49,325 bases of DNA, taken from NCBI GenBank assembly GCA_025350325.1, contig JANXYB010000047.1, positions 1-49,325 of the forward strand, given 5' to 3'. The first letter of the stretch is position 1. Each line of letters starts with the position of its first letter. Shown in pieces: positions 1-8,846 of the stretch. The DNA is from Acidobacteriaceae bacterium. Lineage in GTDB: Bacteria > Acidobacteriota > Terriglobia > Terriglobales > Acidobacteriaceae. The notes under the pieces are model-generated. The model was not told the DNA's origin, did no database searches, and saw nothing but the letters and a program-made list of their open reading frames with translations. The position numbers and the translations under genes were made by a program.

Positions 1-1595
1 GCCGACACGCGTTGGCCCTCTGCCGAGAAAGGGTCAACCCAGAACAGGCTGTCCTCAGCGTCCTCAAGGCCGGCTTTCTTCAGCACTGCGTGCGCGGCCA
101 TCAATTCCTGCTGCGCGCGACTAATGTTTCCCGTCTGATCACCATGAAACGCCGCGCCAAACGAAGCTGTAAATTTGTCTTCGGAAGTCTCGCCTGGCTG
201 CCATCCAGCTGCGGCGCCAAACAATATGCCGAACCAGTTCTCGTCGAAGATGCCTTCGCCGTCGTCGTTCCACACTGTGTTCAACATGCCTGTCGCGCCA
301 AGCTTCTGGCCGTCGCGCACAAAGGCACGGATGTTGCCCATCGCCTCATTATTATTCGGGTAAAGGCGATTCCAGTTGTTCACACCCGGCGCTACCCAGG
401 TTTCTAGTCCCGCTTGGGTGAACGGAAGAATGAGCGGTGTAAAATCCGGCTCCGCATCGTAACGCCACGGCACGGCGATCATGTCTTTCGGCAGTGTGCC
501 GACCAATTCCGGTGAATTGACAGCAATGTCTCCCCAGAACAACAGCCGCTTATGGTTGGGCTCGAGCTGCTTGTGAATCTGCGAAAGAAAATTCAGGTAG
601 ACCTTTCCCATGCCCTGCTGCTTGATCTGTTCGCGCGTCCTTCCTAATCCCAACTCGAACGTCTCATCGGCACCAATGTGCGCGTAGGGGCCGGGAAAGA
701 TTTGCGCCAATTCGCCGAACCAGCTACCGATCAGCGGCAGAGTCGCGGCGTCACTAGGTGCCAGCACCGAGCCGCCCGTTGTCTCACCGAGTTGCGAATA
801 TTGTTCAAACTTGAGCACATGATGCAGGTGTCCAAACGACTCCTGCTCGGGAATGATGGTGATGTGATACTTCGCCGCGTACGCAACCAGTTGACGGGCC
901 TCATCGGGACTCATCGCACCCCCGGGAAATGCGGCGATTGGTGAGGTCGCATAGGCGAAAGTGTGTTCGAAGTAGGGCGAGAAAATGTTGTACTTATATG
1001 CTGCGAGCGTGCGAATCTCCCGCTTGAGGAATTCGGCGTTTGGTATTGGTCCGCGCGACCAATCATCCGATAGCCCGCGATGTGCCATCGCCGGCCAATC
1101 GCGAATAGTGGGCATGAGTAACACCGCATCTTTGCCCGAGCCGCGAATCAATTGCTTTACTGTTTGGGCTCCGTAAAACAAACCGGCAGATGTTTCAGCA
1201 ATGACGGCAAGACCGTCTTTTCCAGCAGGCAGGATTACGTAGCCTTCATCATGCATGGCGGGATCGAATGTCAGATGGCTTTGGCGAAGTTGCGCCTTCG
1301 CCTCATTCGTCGTCGCGCGCTCCAGGAATATTTCCAGTCCGCCATCATGGGCTGGCGCGTCACCAATATGGAAATACGGCTGCAGGTCGTCCGCGGCAAA
1401 CTTGTCTTCTGAATTTCCAGGTACCAAAATCTTTACGGAGAACCCCGTCGCGTGAACCAGCTTGACGGCCGTACATTCCCGCACCGCAGGCACCAAATGA
1501 AGGTCGGCGCACGAAGTGCCTTCGCCTGTTTGTGCTATTGCACGTGCACATCCGCAAACAAATAGTAGTGCGATCAAAGAGAAACTGAGACGCAT
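1..1595 (-). CDS. Glycoside hydrolase family 20 (beta-N-acetylhexosaminidase-like), secreted, 3' end cut by window
   Basis: The minus strand is open from an ATG at 1595 to the window edge, giving 531 codons without a stop. The protein starts with a hydrophobic signal peptide (MRLSFSLIALLLFVCGCA), with either a signal peptidase I site near AIA-Q or a weak lipobox around Cys16, so it should be exported. An N-terminal region resembling the GH20b fold is followed by a TIM-barrel-like part with the GH20 signature HIGADE. The catalytic Asp310-Glu311 pair is present. Family knowledge: GH20 enzymes remove terminal N-acetylglucosamine or galactosamine by substrate-assisted catalysis. The C-terminus lies outside the window. 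It follows xylB on the same strand after about 80 bases and may share its transcript. A GAGGG lies only about 3 bases before the ATG, so the exact start is less certain. Substrate is inferred, not seen. Confidence 0.85.
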   Translation of the reverse strand, partial: MRLSFSLIALLFVCGCARAIAQTGEGTSCADLHLVPAVRECTAVKLVHATGFSVKILVPGNSEDKFAADDLQPYFHIGDAPAHDGGLEIFLERATTNEAKAQLRQSHLTFDPAMHDEGYVILPAGKDGLAVIAETSAGLFYGAQTVKQLIRGSGKDAVLLMPTIRDWPAMAHRGLSDDWSRGPIPNAEFLKREIRTLAAYKYNIFSPYFEHTFAYATSPIAAFPGGAMSPDEARQLVAYAAKYHITIIPEQESFGHLHHVLKFEQYSQLGETTGGSVLAPSDAATLPLIGSWFGELAQIFPGPYAHIGADETFELGLGRTREQIKQQGMGKVYLNFLSQIHKQLEPNHKRLLFWGDIAVNSPELVGTLPKDMIAVPWRYDAEPDFTPLILPFTQAGLETWVAPGVNNWNRLYPNNNEAMGNIRAFVRDGQKLGATGMLNTVWNDDGEGIFDENWFGILFGAAAGWQPGETSEDKFTASFGAAFHGDQTGNISRAQQELMAAHAVLKKAGLEDAEDSLFWVDPFSAEGQRVS

Positions 1596-1677
1596 GGGCC
1601 CTCGCATTGAGAAAAGGAATTTGCACTTAGGCTAATGCATCAGCGCTGACTCTGTACATCGTCCCGAACGAATTGCG

Positions 1678-3153
1678 TCAACGAAGACTTTTCAATGCCG
1701 GATAGAGCTTGCGCCAGTGCGCATAACCATCCCTGTAGATCGCTACGTCTTCCGCATCCGGCTCGATGCGCTGAGCAACTTCGATTGCCTGCCCACATGC
1801 ATCGTCAAGGCTGGTCCAATGGCCTGCACCTACGCCCGCGAGCAGCGCCGCTCCAAACGCGCCGCCTTCTTCAGCCGTGAGTACTTCGACCGCCTGACCG
1901 TAAATTCCCGCTTGAATCTTGCGCCACAACGGACCGCGTGCTCCTCCGCCGCCTAGCCGGATGGCGCTCACCGGAATGCCCAATTCAGCAAACAACGAAA
2001 ACGTATCTTCCAGCGAATAGGCCACGCCCTCGAGCACCGCCCGCACAAAATGCGCCGCTGTCTGCCCGGTCGATATTCCGGCGAACGCGGCACGTACCGA
2101 AGGATCAAGATGCGGTGTGCGTTCACCTAATAAGTACGGAGCCCACAGCAGCCCATCGCTGCCCGCCGGCACTTTTGCAGCAGCTGCAGTTAGTGCATCG
2201 TAATCCTGTCCCGCAAAAAATGTTTCCTTGAGCCAACTCAAGCTCAGCCCTGCCGATTGCGTCACGCCCATCACGTGCCACAGGCCGGGTACCGCGTGAC
2301 AAAACGTGTGCAGTCTGCCTTTCGGGTCTTTGGTAGGACTTGCCGTCGCGGCGAAGACAACGCCTGAAGTTCCTATCGTCGCCGATACCGAGCCAGGCTG
2401 CAAAATTCCCATTCCCACCGCGCCTGCGCCCTGGTCGCCAGCGCCCGCCACGACGGGCGTTCCTGCCTTTAAGCCTGTTGATGCCGCTGCGCTCTCGCTA
2501 ATGCGCGCGCACACCTCCTGCGACTCATAAACCTTGGGTAGCCACGACTCATCGATCCCGGCTGCATCGGCAACCTCTCTCGACCAGCGACGATGCGTGA
2601 CATCGAGCAACAAGGTACCCGAAGCCTCTTGCACATCTATTGCGAACTCACCCGTCAGCCGGTAACGCACATAATCTTTGGGGCAAAGTATGTGGCGTAT
2701 CTTCGCGAAAATCTGGGGCTCATGCGTCTTTACCCAGAGCAATTTGGTCAGCGTAAAGTTAGGGAGCGCGGGATTGCACGTCAGTTCAATCAGACGCTCG
2801 TACCCAATTTTCTCGGTCAGCCAATCGCACTCTGGCTGAGTGCGTGTGTCGCACCAGATCAAAGCTGGCCGCAGCACTTGGCCGTCCGCGTCCAGCATCA
2901 CCGCACCGTGCATCTGCCCGGTTAATCCAATCGCCGCGATTGGCTCATGGGGCTCAGGAGACGCCACCAGGGCGAAGCGAATCGCCTCTTGCGCGGCTCT
3001 CCACCAATCTTCCGGATCCTGCTCTGCCCATCCCGGATGCGGTGTGCGAAACGCTGCATGTTCGCTCGACGCGCCACTGATTAAACTGCCCGTCGCGTCT
3101 ATCACTACTGCGCGCGTACCACCCGTGCCCACATCCATTCCCAGGAACCACAT
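1678..3153 (-). CDS. xylB: Xylulokinase (FGGY carbohydrate kinase)
   Basis: A 491-residue protein of normal length for xylulokinase (about 480-500). The N-terminal ATP-binding phosphate-1 loop is seen as GMDVGTGGTRAVV. The QMHGAV segment binds sugar in this subfamily, and the GAGDQGAGAVGMG segment carries the catalytic Asp near residue 240. A C-terminal GGGARGPLWRKIQA adenosine motif completes the FGGY fold. It would phosphorylate D-xylulose to xylulose-5-phosphate in the cytoplasm, feeding the pentose phosphate pathway. The ATG is preceded by a GGGGG ribosome-binding site 8 bases upstream. No xylose isomerase or transporter is in the window, so another ketose substrate of the FGGY family cannot be excluded. 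The hexosaminidase gene follows on the same strand. Confidence 0.9.
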   Translation of the reverse strand: MWFLGMDVGTGGTRAVVIDATGSLISGASSEHAAFRTPHPGWAEQDPEDWWRAAQEAIRFALVASPEPHEPIAAIGLTGQMHGAVMLDADGQVLRPALIWCDTRTQPECDWLTEKIGYERLIELTCNPALPNFTLTKLLWVKTHEPQIFAKIRHILCPKDYVRYRLTGEFAIDVQEASGTLLLDVTHRRWSREVADAAGIDESWLPKVYESQEVCARISESAAASTGLKAGTPVVAGAGDQGAGAVGMGILQPGSVSATIGTSGVVFAATASPTKDPKGRLHTFCHAVPGLWHVMGVTQSAGLSLSWLKETFFAGQDYDALTAAAAKVPAGSDGLLWAPYLLGERTPHLDPSVRAAFAGISTGQTAAHFVRAVLEGVAYSLEDTFSLFAELGIPVSAIRLGGGGARGPLWRKIQAGIYGQAVEVLTAEEGGAFGAALLAGVGAGHWTSLDDACGQAIEVAQRIEPDAEDVAIYRDGYAHWRKLYPALKSLR

Positions 3154-3484
3154 GCTGTTTGCCCCCTTGCGTAAATCGCTTTTCTCAGCGGAGGCAGCAT
3201 ACCACCTTATAGCCTCTAGAGAATAGGATCACTGCACGATACAAAGCTGCAGCACCAGGGCCCCATTTGACAGACTGGTGCGCGCCCTTTCGCGGCAAGC
3301 AGCTATGATTCCGTCGGTGGAACCGGCCCGCGCCAAGCGACTTGAATGCACTTTCCCTGGTAAAGGACTAAGCTCTGTCCATTCCGTATTTCTGCCCGTG
3401 CACCGCATCGGTTCGTTTCCCACCCCTCCGCTTGAATGCGATACGCCTAAAATCAGCTTTCCCAACCTTCAAAAATAGGATGAA
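3154..3484. other. Divergent intergenic region between xylB and the O-methyltransferase gene
   Basis: This stretch of about 330 bases lies between two divergently oriented genes and must hold both promoters. A TTGACA box on the plus strand at 3267-3272 has no acceptable -10 box 15-19 bases downstream. A short AGGA just before 3485 serves as ribosome-binding site for the methyltransferase gene. I see no convincing operator palindrome, small ORF or RNA gene. Confidence 0.4.
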
Positions 3485-4540
3485 ATGGAAATGACAATCT
3501 CTGCAACCAAGCGCAATGAAAAAGTTTCGGCTTCAACGCTTACGCCCGATCATATTCTGCAGGTCGGTGTGGGCTTCTGGGCTTCGAAGACACTGCTCAG
3601 CGCTGTCGAGATGGAAGTCTTTACCGAGCTCGCGAAAGGCCCGGAAAATCTAGATGGCCTAACCGGCCGGCTGGGCCTTCATCCACGGTCTTCCCACGAC
3701 TTCCTTGACGCTCTCGTGGCACTCGGTTTCCTTGAACGAGCGAATGGCCTTTACTCCAACACGCCGACGACTGACTTGTTCCTCGACAAGCACAAGCCCA
3801 CCTACATTGGCGGCATGCTCGAGATGGCAAATCAACGTCTTTATGCGCACTGGAACAACCTGACCACTGCTTTGCGCACAGGCAAACCGCAAAATGAGGC
3901 GTCACATGGCGAGCAAGACGTTTTTGCCGCACTCTATGCGGACCCAATGCGCCTCAAGACTTTTTTGCGCGCCATGACGGGGATCAGCCGCGGCGCCAAC
4001 ATGGCCATCGCTGCGAGGTTTCCGTGGCATAAATATAATAGTGCCGCGGATTGCGGCACAGCGCAAGGCGACCTCATCAGCCAGGTTGCAATGGCCAATC
4101 CTCACATATCGGGCATCGGATTTGACCTTCCAGAGGTCGCTCCAATTTTCGAGGAATACATTGAGGCAAACGGACTCAGGTCGCGAGTCCGCTTTCAGCC
4201 CGGCAGTTTCTTTACCGATCCGCTGCCCAAAGCGGATGTCATAATGATGGGCCACATTCTGCATGATTGGAGCGTCGACGAGAAGAGGATGCTCATTCGC
4301 AAGGCGTACGAAGCCATACCAAAGGGCGGCGCATTACTCGCATACGACTCGATTATCGACGACGATCGCGCAAAAAATGCGTTTGGACTGTTGATGAGCC
4401 TCAACATGCTCATCGAAACTCCCGGAGGTTTCGACTACACCGGCGCCGACTGTATCGCCTGGATGCAGGAAGCTGGATTTCGCGAGACGCGGGTCGAGCA
4501 CCTGGTTGGTCCAGATTCCATGGTGATCGGGATCAAGTAA
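3485..4540 (+). CDS. SAM-dependent small-molecule O-methyltransferase (AcnII/CrtF-type)
   Basis: A 351-residue protein with the two-part architecture of plant-type and polyketide O-methyltransferases. An N-terminal winged-helix dimerisation region (about residues 20-110) is followed by a class I SAM-binding domain. The catalytic HDW motif (GHILHDWS, near residue 258) is present, followed by [12 protein letters not shown] typical of the fold. Family members methylate hydroxyls of polyketides, carotenoids or phenolics; the substrate here cannot be told. One oddity is that the usual glycine-rich motif I (D-x-GGG-x-G) reads ADCGTAQGD, so SAM binding may be altered though the acidic residue after it (GFDLPE) is kept. 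The gene stands alone between a divergent xylB and a convergent small gene. The ATG at 3485 follows an AGGA four bases upstream; a second in-frame ATG lies two codons later. Confidence 0.8.
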   Translation: MEMTISATKRNEKVSASTLTPDHILQVGVGFWASKTLLSAVEMEVFTELAKGPENLDGLTGRLGLHPRSSHDFLDALVALGFLERANGLYSNTPTTDLFLDKHKPTYIGGMLEMANQRLYAHWNNLTTALRTGKPQNEASHGEQDVFAALYADPMRLKTFLRAMTGISRGANMAIAARFPWHKYNSAADCGTAQGDLISQVAMANPHISGIGFDLPEVAPIFEEYIEANGLRSRVRFQPGSFFTDPLPKADVIMMGHILHDWSVDEKRMLIRKAYEAIPKGGALLAYDSIIDDDRAKNAFGLLMSLNMLIETPGGFDYTGADCIAWMQEAGFRETRVEHLVGPDSMVIGIK

Positions 4541-4677
4541 TGTGGGTGTGCGCGGACGTGCATCGCCCTCTTTGCCCGACCGCGCCCGTTGGGTATGGCT
4601 AATTCTGTGTTATGGTGCCAAGTTCCGCGATTTATGTAGCGTAAACGATGACCGAACCTGCAGAGTAGGCGAACCCC

Positions 4678-4698
4678 AAGGCGGGAACCCGCCTTTTA
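4678..4698 (+). terminator. Possible terminator after the O-methyltransferase gene
   Basis: AAGGCGG, a GAAC loop and CCGCCTT form a perfect 7-bp GC-rich hairpin at 4678-4695, followed on the plus strand by a short TTTTA run. It lies about 140 bases after the methyltransferase stop. It also touches the stop codon of the convergent small gene at 4696-4698, so it may insulate both. The U-tract is short, so efficiency is uncertain. Confidence 0.45.
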
Positions 4699-4980
4699 GA
4701 CAGAGTATTCGCTCTCGCTTTCACGCGCCTTGGCGGCATCAGAGCCGTGCTGCTTAACGAGCTTGTTATAGACACCGAGAAGCAGGAATGGAGCGGCCCA
4801 TTGACCAATGAAGAGCGACTCGTGTTTCTTTCCCCCAAGATGCAGGCCCATGGATACTGCCATCGAAGCTAGCGCTGCACCCAGAAATACGCTCGAGGGC
4901 AACTGTGCAATGACCTTTTCCATTGCTGCTGTTACTTGATCTTCCTGTGCCTCACCTTTACTCACGCGATAATCCGTCAA
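4696..4980 (-). CDS. Small two-helix membrane protein of unknown function
   Basis: A 94-residue protein starting with TTG at 4980. The start is supported by a strong GGAGG ribosome-binding site six bases upstream. A charged N-terminus (MTDYRVSKGEAQEDQ) is followed by two hydrophobic stretches around residues 28-50 and 58-75, so it probably spans the inner membrane twice. The C-terminal tail is charged and Ser/Glu-rich. I do not recognise a named family, and no function is proposed. It is transcribed away from the acyl-activating fusion gene at 5178 and converges on the methyltransferase gene. Confidence 0.65.
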   Translation of the reverse strand: MTDYRVSKGEAQEDQVTAAMEKVIAQLPSSVFLGAALASMAVSMGLHLGGKKHESLFIGQWAAPFLLLGVYNKLVKQHGSDAAKARESESEYSV

Positions 4981-5177
4981 TTTAATCCTCCTTGCGGCAT
5001 GAATGCCTACCTACAATCTGATGCAAAAGAACTCGAATTAGAAGGATGCAACCGGAGCCGTATCGCGTATCAGAAAAATTGCGTTCGCATTTGTGATGAG
5101 ATCAAAATGGGCGTGGGTTCGTGTGTAGCGGGACATGATGCGGAGGACGGGTTCCACACTGCTACCATATTGGTGCA

Positions 5178-7898
5178 ATGCGGGAACATTTAGCTACGCT
5201 GCTCGATGACTTTAGGCGATTCGACCGGCAGATTGCCGTGGTCCGCTATCGTGGCAACCGCCGGCGCGTAACGACATACGCAGAGATTGCACGGTTAGCA
5301 GGCCGCTTTGCAGCGCTGCTTGAGGCTGTGGGAGTTGGGAACGGGGACCGTGTTCTTTTGTGGGCGGAAAACGGCTCAGAATGGATTGCGGCTTTTTACG
5401 GATGCATGCTTCGCGGCGCGCTGGTGGTTCCACTGGACGCGTTTGGAAGCGCCGAATTTGCGCAACGCGTGGCGGCGGACGTACGGCCCAGACTAGCCGT
5501 GGGTGACGCCATGCTGTTGCGTAAGTTGAACGGTACTGCCCTCTCGACAGAAAAGGCGAATTGCGAGTATCCGCTGATAGCGTTCGAGGATTGGCCAGGT
5601 TCCCTTCCTGAGCAAGAAGCGGGCGCAGTGATGGGGCTTTCGCCCAATACTCCGCTGCAAATTCTGTTCACATCGGGTACGACCGGCGACCCCAAAGGAA
5701 TCGTGCACACGCATGGCAACGTGCTCGCGTCGGTCGGCCCCATCGAGAAAGCAGCGCAGAGCTACTTGCGCTACGAACGCATCGTTCACCCGCTACGTTT
5801 TTTACATACATTGCCGCTGAGCCATGTATTTGGGCAGACCATGGGGATGTGGATTCCGCCAATGTTCGCGGCAGAAGTGCATTTCGAGAACCGACTGGTC
5901 GCGCCGCGATTGATCGAGACGATCCGCCAGGAACGCATCTCAGTGCTTGCTGCAGTACCGCGCGTGCTGGCGTTGCTCAAAACCCACTTGGAGATGAGCA
6001 GGCCAGGACTGACGGAGCGCCTCGTGGCTGCCAAGGAAATGCCAGCGTGGAAGCGATGGTGGGCTTTTCGCGATGTGCATCGGGCATTTGGCTTGAAGTT
6101 TTGGGCGATCATATCGGGCGGCGGAGCGCTGGCAAGCCCACTCGAGCAGTTTTGGAACGCGCTTGGGTTTGTGCTGGTACAGGGATACGGCATGACCGAA
6201 ACGACGGCCCTGATCACGCTGAATCACCCCTTTCACGTCGCAAAAGGTTCCATTGGGAAGCCTTTGCCGGGGCGCGAAGTGAAGTTGGCAGCAGACGGTG
6301 AAGTGCTGGTGCGCGGGCCGATGATTTCAGGCGCGACATGGAGCGGTGGGGCATTGCGCCAGCGTGCTGACGAGTGGTTGGCGACGGGCGACCTTGCGGA
6401 AACACAGGCTACGGGCGAGTTGCGGTTCATGGGCCGCAAAAGCGAGACCATCGTTACGGCGTCGGGGTTGAACATCCATCCTGAAGACCTCGAGGCGGCA
6501 CTCGACGAACAGCCTGAAGTCGCCGCTTGCGCAGTGGTGGCGACGGATACTGCGACGGGGCCTGAGCCATGTGCGGTACTGGCAATGCGCGGCGGAGGAG
6601 AATCGGAAGCGGCAAGGGCGGTGAGTGGCGCGAACGCGCGGCTTGCGGTTTTTCAACAGATGCGTCGCTGGGCGGTGTGGCCCGATCCAGATTTGCCTCG
6701 GACATCGACGGGCAAAGTGCGGCGCTCGGTGGTTGCGACCTGGCTCAAGCAAATGCAGGCGGGAAAAGCCTCTATTGTCAGTGCCGATGCGAACGTAAGT
6801 GATTGGTTGGTAGCGCTGATTCAAGAGATCGCCGGAGAGACCCTGCAAGGCGCGGCGGACGATATGCGGTTGGCAGAGGATTTTCACCTCGACAGTCTGG
6901 GGATGGTGCAATTGACTGCAGCGCTCGAAGATCGGCTGCGCGCTCCTATCGCCGACGGACAGGTGGATAAGGCGCGAACGCTCGGGGATTTAAGGCGACT
7001 GATCGCGGTCGACGCGCCGTCAAGCCATCAACAAAGGCCCGGCGTCGCGCCGGTATCGGAAGTGGCCACCCCCTTCGAAATAATTACCGCAGAGAGCTCC
7101 GATGCGCCGAACGGAGACGTGGGATTGGATAGCCGCTCTGCTGCTGTCGAAACTGTAGCGGCCGTTGTGAAAGAGAACTTCATCTATCCGTACTGGCCAT
7201 GGATGTGGCCAGTCACTTGGTTACGGACGGCCTTTATTGAACTCATCGCGCAGCCGCTGGTGTGGTTGCTGGCCGATCCCAAAGTGGTTGTACCGCAGGG
7301 GCTTAAGAATGGCGAGCCAATGCTCATCATTTGCAATCACGTCACGGCCTACGACGGCCCGCTGGTGCAGTTCGCTCTACCGGGCAGCGTCAGGCGACGG
7401 ATGGCGGCGGCGATGTCAGGGGAGATGCTTGAGGATTTTCGCAATTTGCGCAATCCCGAACGAAGATCCGGACAGCGGCCGTGGATGATGACCGGACCGC
7501 TGGCGTACTGGCTGCTGACCGCGCTCTACAATGTTTTTCCACTCCCTCGGCGGCTAGATTTTCAACGCAGTTTTGCGCACGCCGGCCGCGCGCTGGACCG
7601 GGGCTACAACGTACTAGTTTTTCCTGAGGGAACGCGGTCTGCGGACGGTGCGCTGGCGCAGTTCCGGCCGGGGATCGGATTGCTCACAAAGCTTTCGCAG
7701 ACGGCAGTGCTTCCCGTCGCAATTCTCGGGCTGGGCGAACTGAAAGCAGGCAAACGCCGGTGGTTTCGCTCGGGGACGCTCGAAGTGCGCGTGGGAAAGC
7801 CCATTCGCTTCGAGCCCGAAGTGACCGAGGCGGCGATTACGGCACAGTTGCACGAGGCGGTAGAGAACCTGCTTAAAGGCATTGCCCAGACAGATTAG
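5178..7898 (+). CDS. Acyl-activating enzyme / acyl carrier / PlsC acyltransferase fusion (Aas-like)
   Basis: A 906-residue three-domain protein. Residues 1-530 form an AMP-dependent acyl-CoA/ACP synthetase: the P-loop-like SGTTGDPKG at about 166, GYGMTETT at about 336 and the TGDLAET segment near 410 are all present. Residues 540-610 look like an acyl carrier domain with the phosphopantetheine Ser573 in FHLDSLGMV. Residues 680-905 form a PlsC-type 1-acylglycerol-phosphate acyltransferase with the NHVTAYD motif (His721, Asp726) and a FPEGTRS motif. It would activate a free fatty acid with ATP, possibly load it on its own carrier domain, and pass it to a lysophospholipid or glycerophosphate at the inner membrane. 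E. coli Aas has the reverse order (PlsC then ligase) and no carrier domain. The ATG has only a weak ribosome-binding site. The flanking genes give no clear partner. Confidence 0.85.
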   Translation: MREHLATLLDDFRRFDRQIAVVRYRGNRRRVTTYAEIARLAGRFAALLEAVGVGNGDRVLLWAENGSEWIAAFYGCMLRGALVVPLDAFGSAEFAQRVAADVRPRLAVGDAMLLRKLNGTALSTEKANCEYPLIAFEDWPGSLPEQEAGAVMGLSPNTPLQILFTSGTTGDPKGIVHTHGNVLASVGPIEKAAQSYLRYERIVHPLRFLHTLPLSHVFGQTMGMWIPPMFAAEVHFENRLVAPRLIETIRQERISVLAAVPRVLALLKTHLEMSRPGLTERLVAAKEMPAWKRWWAFRDVHRAFGLKFWAIISGGGALASPLEQFWNALGFVLVQGYGMTETTALITLNHPFHVAKGSIGKPLPGREVKLAADGEVLVRGPMISGATWSGGALRQRADEWLATGDLAETQATGELRFMGRKSETIVTASGLNIHPEDLEAALDEQPEVAACAVVATDTATGPEPCAVLAMRGGGESEAARAVSGANARLAVFQQMRRWAVWPDPDLPRTSTGKVRRSVVATWLKQMQAGKASIVSADANVSDWLVALIQEIAGETLQGAADDMRLAEDFHLDSLGMVQLTAALEDRLRAPIADGQVDKARTLGDLRRLIAVDAPSSHQQRPGVAPVSEVATPFEIITAESSDAPNGDVGLDSRSAAVETVAAVVKENFIYPYWPWMWPVTWLRTAFIELIAQPLVWLLADPKVVVPQGLKNGEPMLIICNHVTAYDGPLVQFALPGSVRRRMAAAMSGEMLEDFRNLRNPERRSGQRPWMMTGPLAYWLLTALYNVFPLPRRLDFQRSFAHAGRALDRGYNVLVFPEGTRSADGALAQFRPGIGLLTKLSQTAVLPVAILGLGELKAGKRRWFRSGTLEVRVGKPIRFEPEVTEAAITAQLHEAVENLLKGIAQTD

Positions 7899-7983
7899 TA
7901 GCCGGGCTTACGACCCATCCCCCGCTGCGCGCAGAGCGATTTGTGGCAAAATTTCCGTATGCGGTTACCGGTAAGGTCGGCAT

Positions 7984-8751
7984 ATGCGCCCATTAGGCTT
8001 CCTGATCATCGCGATGGCAACGACAGTGGCGGCACAGCAGGAGTGGACTCCGGAGACGCGCCTCGATGGCGGAGTTTCGCAGGTGCTCCAGAGCATCTAC
8101 ATTCCTCCGCTGCATGATGCACCATTTACCGCCACGGTGCATACGGAATGGGCGCGGCCATTGGCCGGCGGCGGCTCCACCTCGGTGGTGAATCAGCGCA
8201 AAGTTGCGCGCGATCGCGATGGGCGCATCTATGAGGAACGCTGGCTGCTCGTACCCAAGAGCGGAAACTATAAGTCGGAAATGAACGTGATTCAAATCTA
8301 CGATCCCAATGAGCACACCGGATATGACTGCTTCATACTGGGGCGCAAACGCAATACGTGCGTGCTCGATAGCTACTTCCCGGTAGATCGGCCCGAGGTA
8401 GTGATGAAGGCCGGCCCACTCCCGAACGGCTTCGGCTTTGTCACGCATGAAGACTTGGGAATACGCGATATTGAAGGGGTTGAAACCGTCGGCGCACGCG
8501 ACACCACCACGGTGAAAGCGGGAGCGATGGGCAACGATCAGCCCATGAAGTTTGTTCGTGAGTATTGGCGCTCAGTCAGGTTAGGACTCAACCTGATTTC
8601 GATTGTGAGCGATCCACGGATTGGAACGCAGACATTCACGTTGAGCAACATCTCAGTGACGGAAGTAGACCCTAAGTATTTTCAATTCCCGGAAGGGTTT
8701 GCAATCGACGATCAGCGCAAAGAAAAACCACCCGCCCCGGATGGAAAGTGA
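7984..8751 (+). CDS. Secreted hypothetical protein
   Basis: A 255-residue protein starting with a classical Sec signal peptide (MRPLGFLIIAMATTVAAQQ), with likely cleavage after VAA. The mature part is soluble and beta-rich in appearance, with no membrane segment and a proline-rich charged tail. Two cysteines in the central region (GYDCFILG and NTCVLDS) are close enough to form a disulfide. I do not recognise a named domain. The gene begins 85 bases after the acyltransferase fusion on the same strand, so it may be co-transcribed. It converges on the PilZ gene pair. A GTAAGG about 8 bases upstream supports the ATG. Confidence 0.65.
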   Translation: MRPLGFLIIAMATTVAAQQEWTPETRLDGGVSQVLQSIYIPPLHDAPFTATVHTEWARPLAGGGSTSVVNQRKVARDRDGRIYEERWLLVPKSGNYKSEMNVIQIYDPNEHTGYDCFILGRKRNTCVLDSYFPVDRPEVVMKAGPLPNGFGFVTHEDLGIRDIEGVETVGARDTTTVKAGAMGNDQPMKFVREYWRSVRLGLNLISIVSDPRIGTQTFTLSNISVTEVDPKYFQFPEGFAIDDQRKEKPPAPDGK

Positions 8752-8846
8752 TTGGCTTTGAGTAGTGAGAGATAGTGCAGCTCAATTCCCCGGCAACTCG
8801 CGCAACCGACTAACTTTATTAATCAAGCAGTGAGAGCGCAGAAACT

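Noticed and set aside
1..1500. Several plus-strand ORFs in the first 1.5 kb
   Set aside because: They are shadows of the minus-strand GH20 gene, which has an unbroken frame and a catalytic motif.
3267..3290. TTGACA promoter box upstream of the O-methyltransferase gene
   Set aside because: No -10 box at a workable distance.
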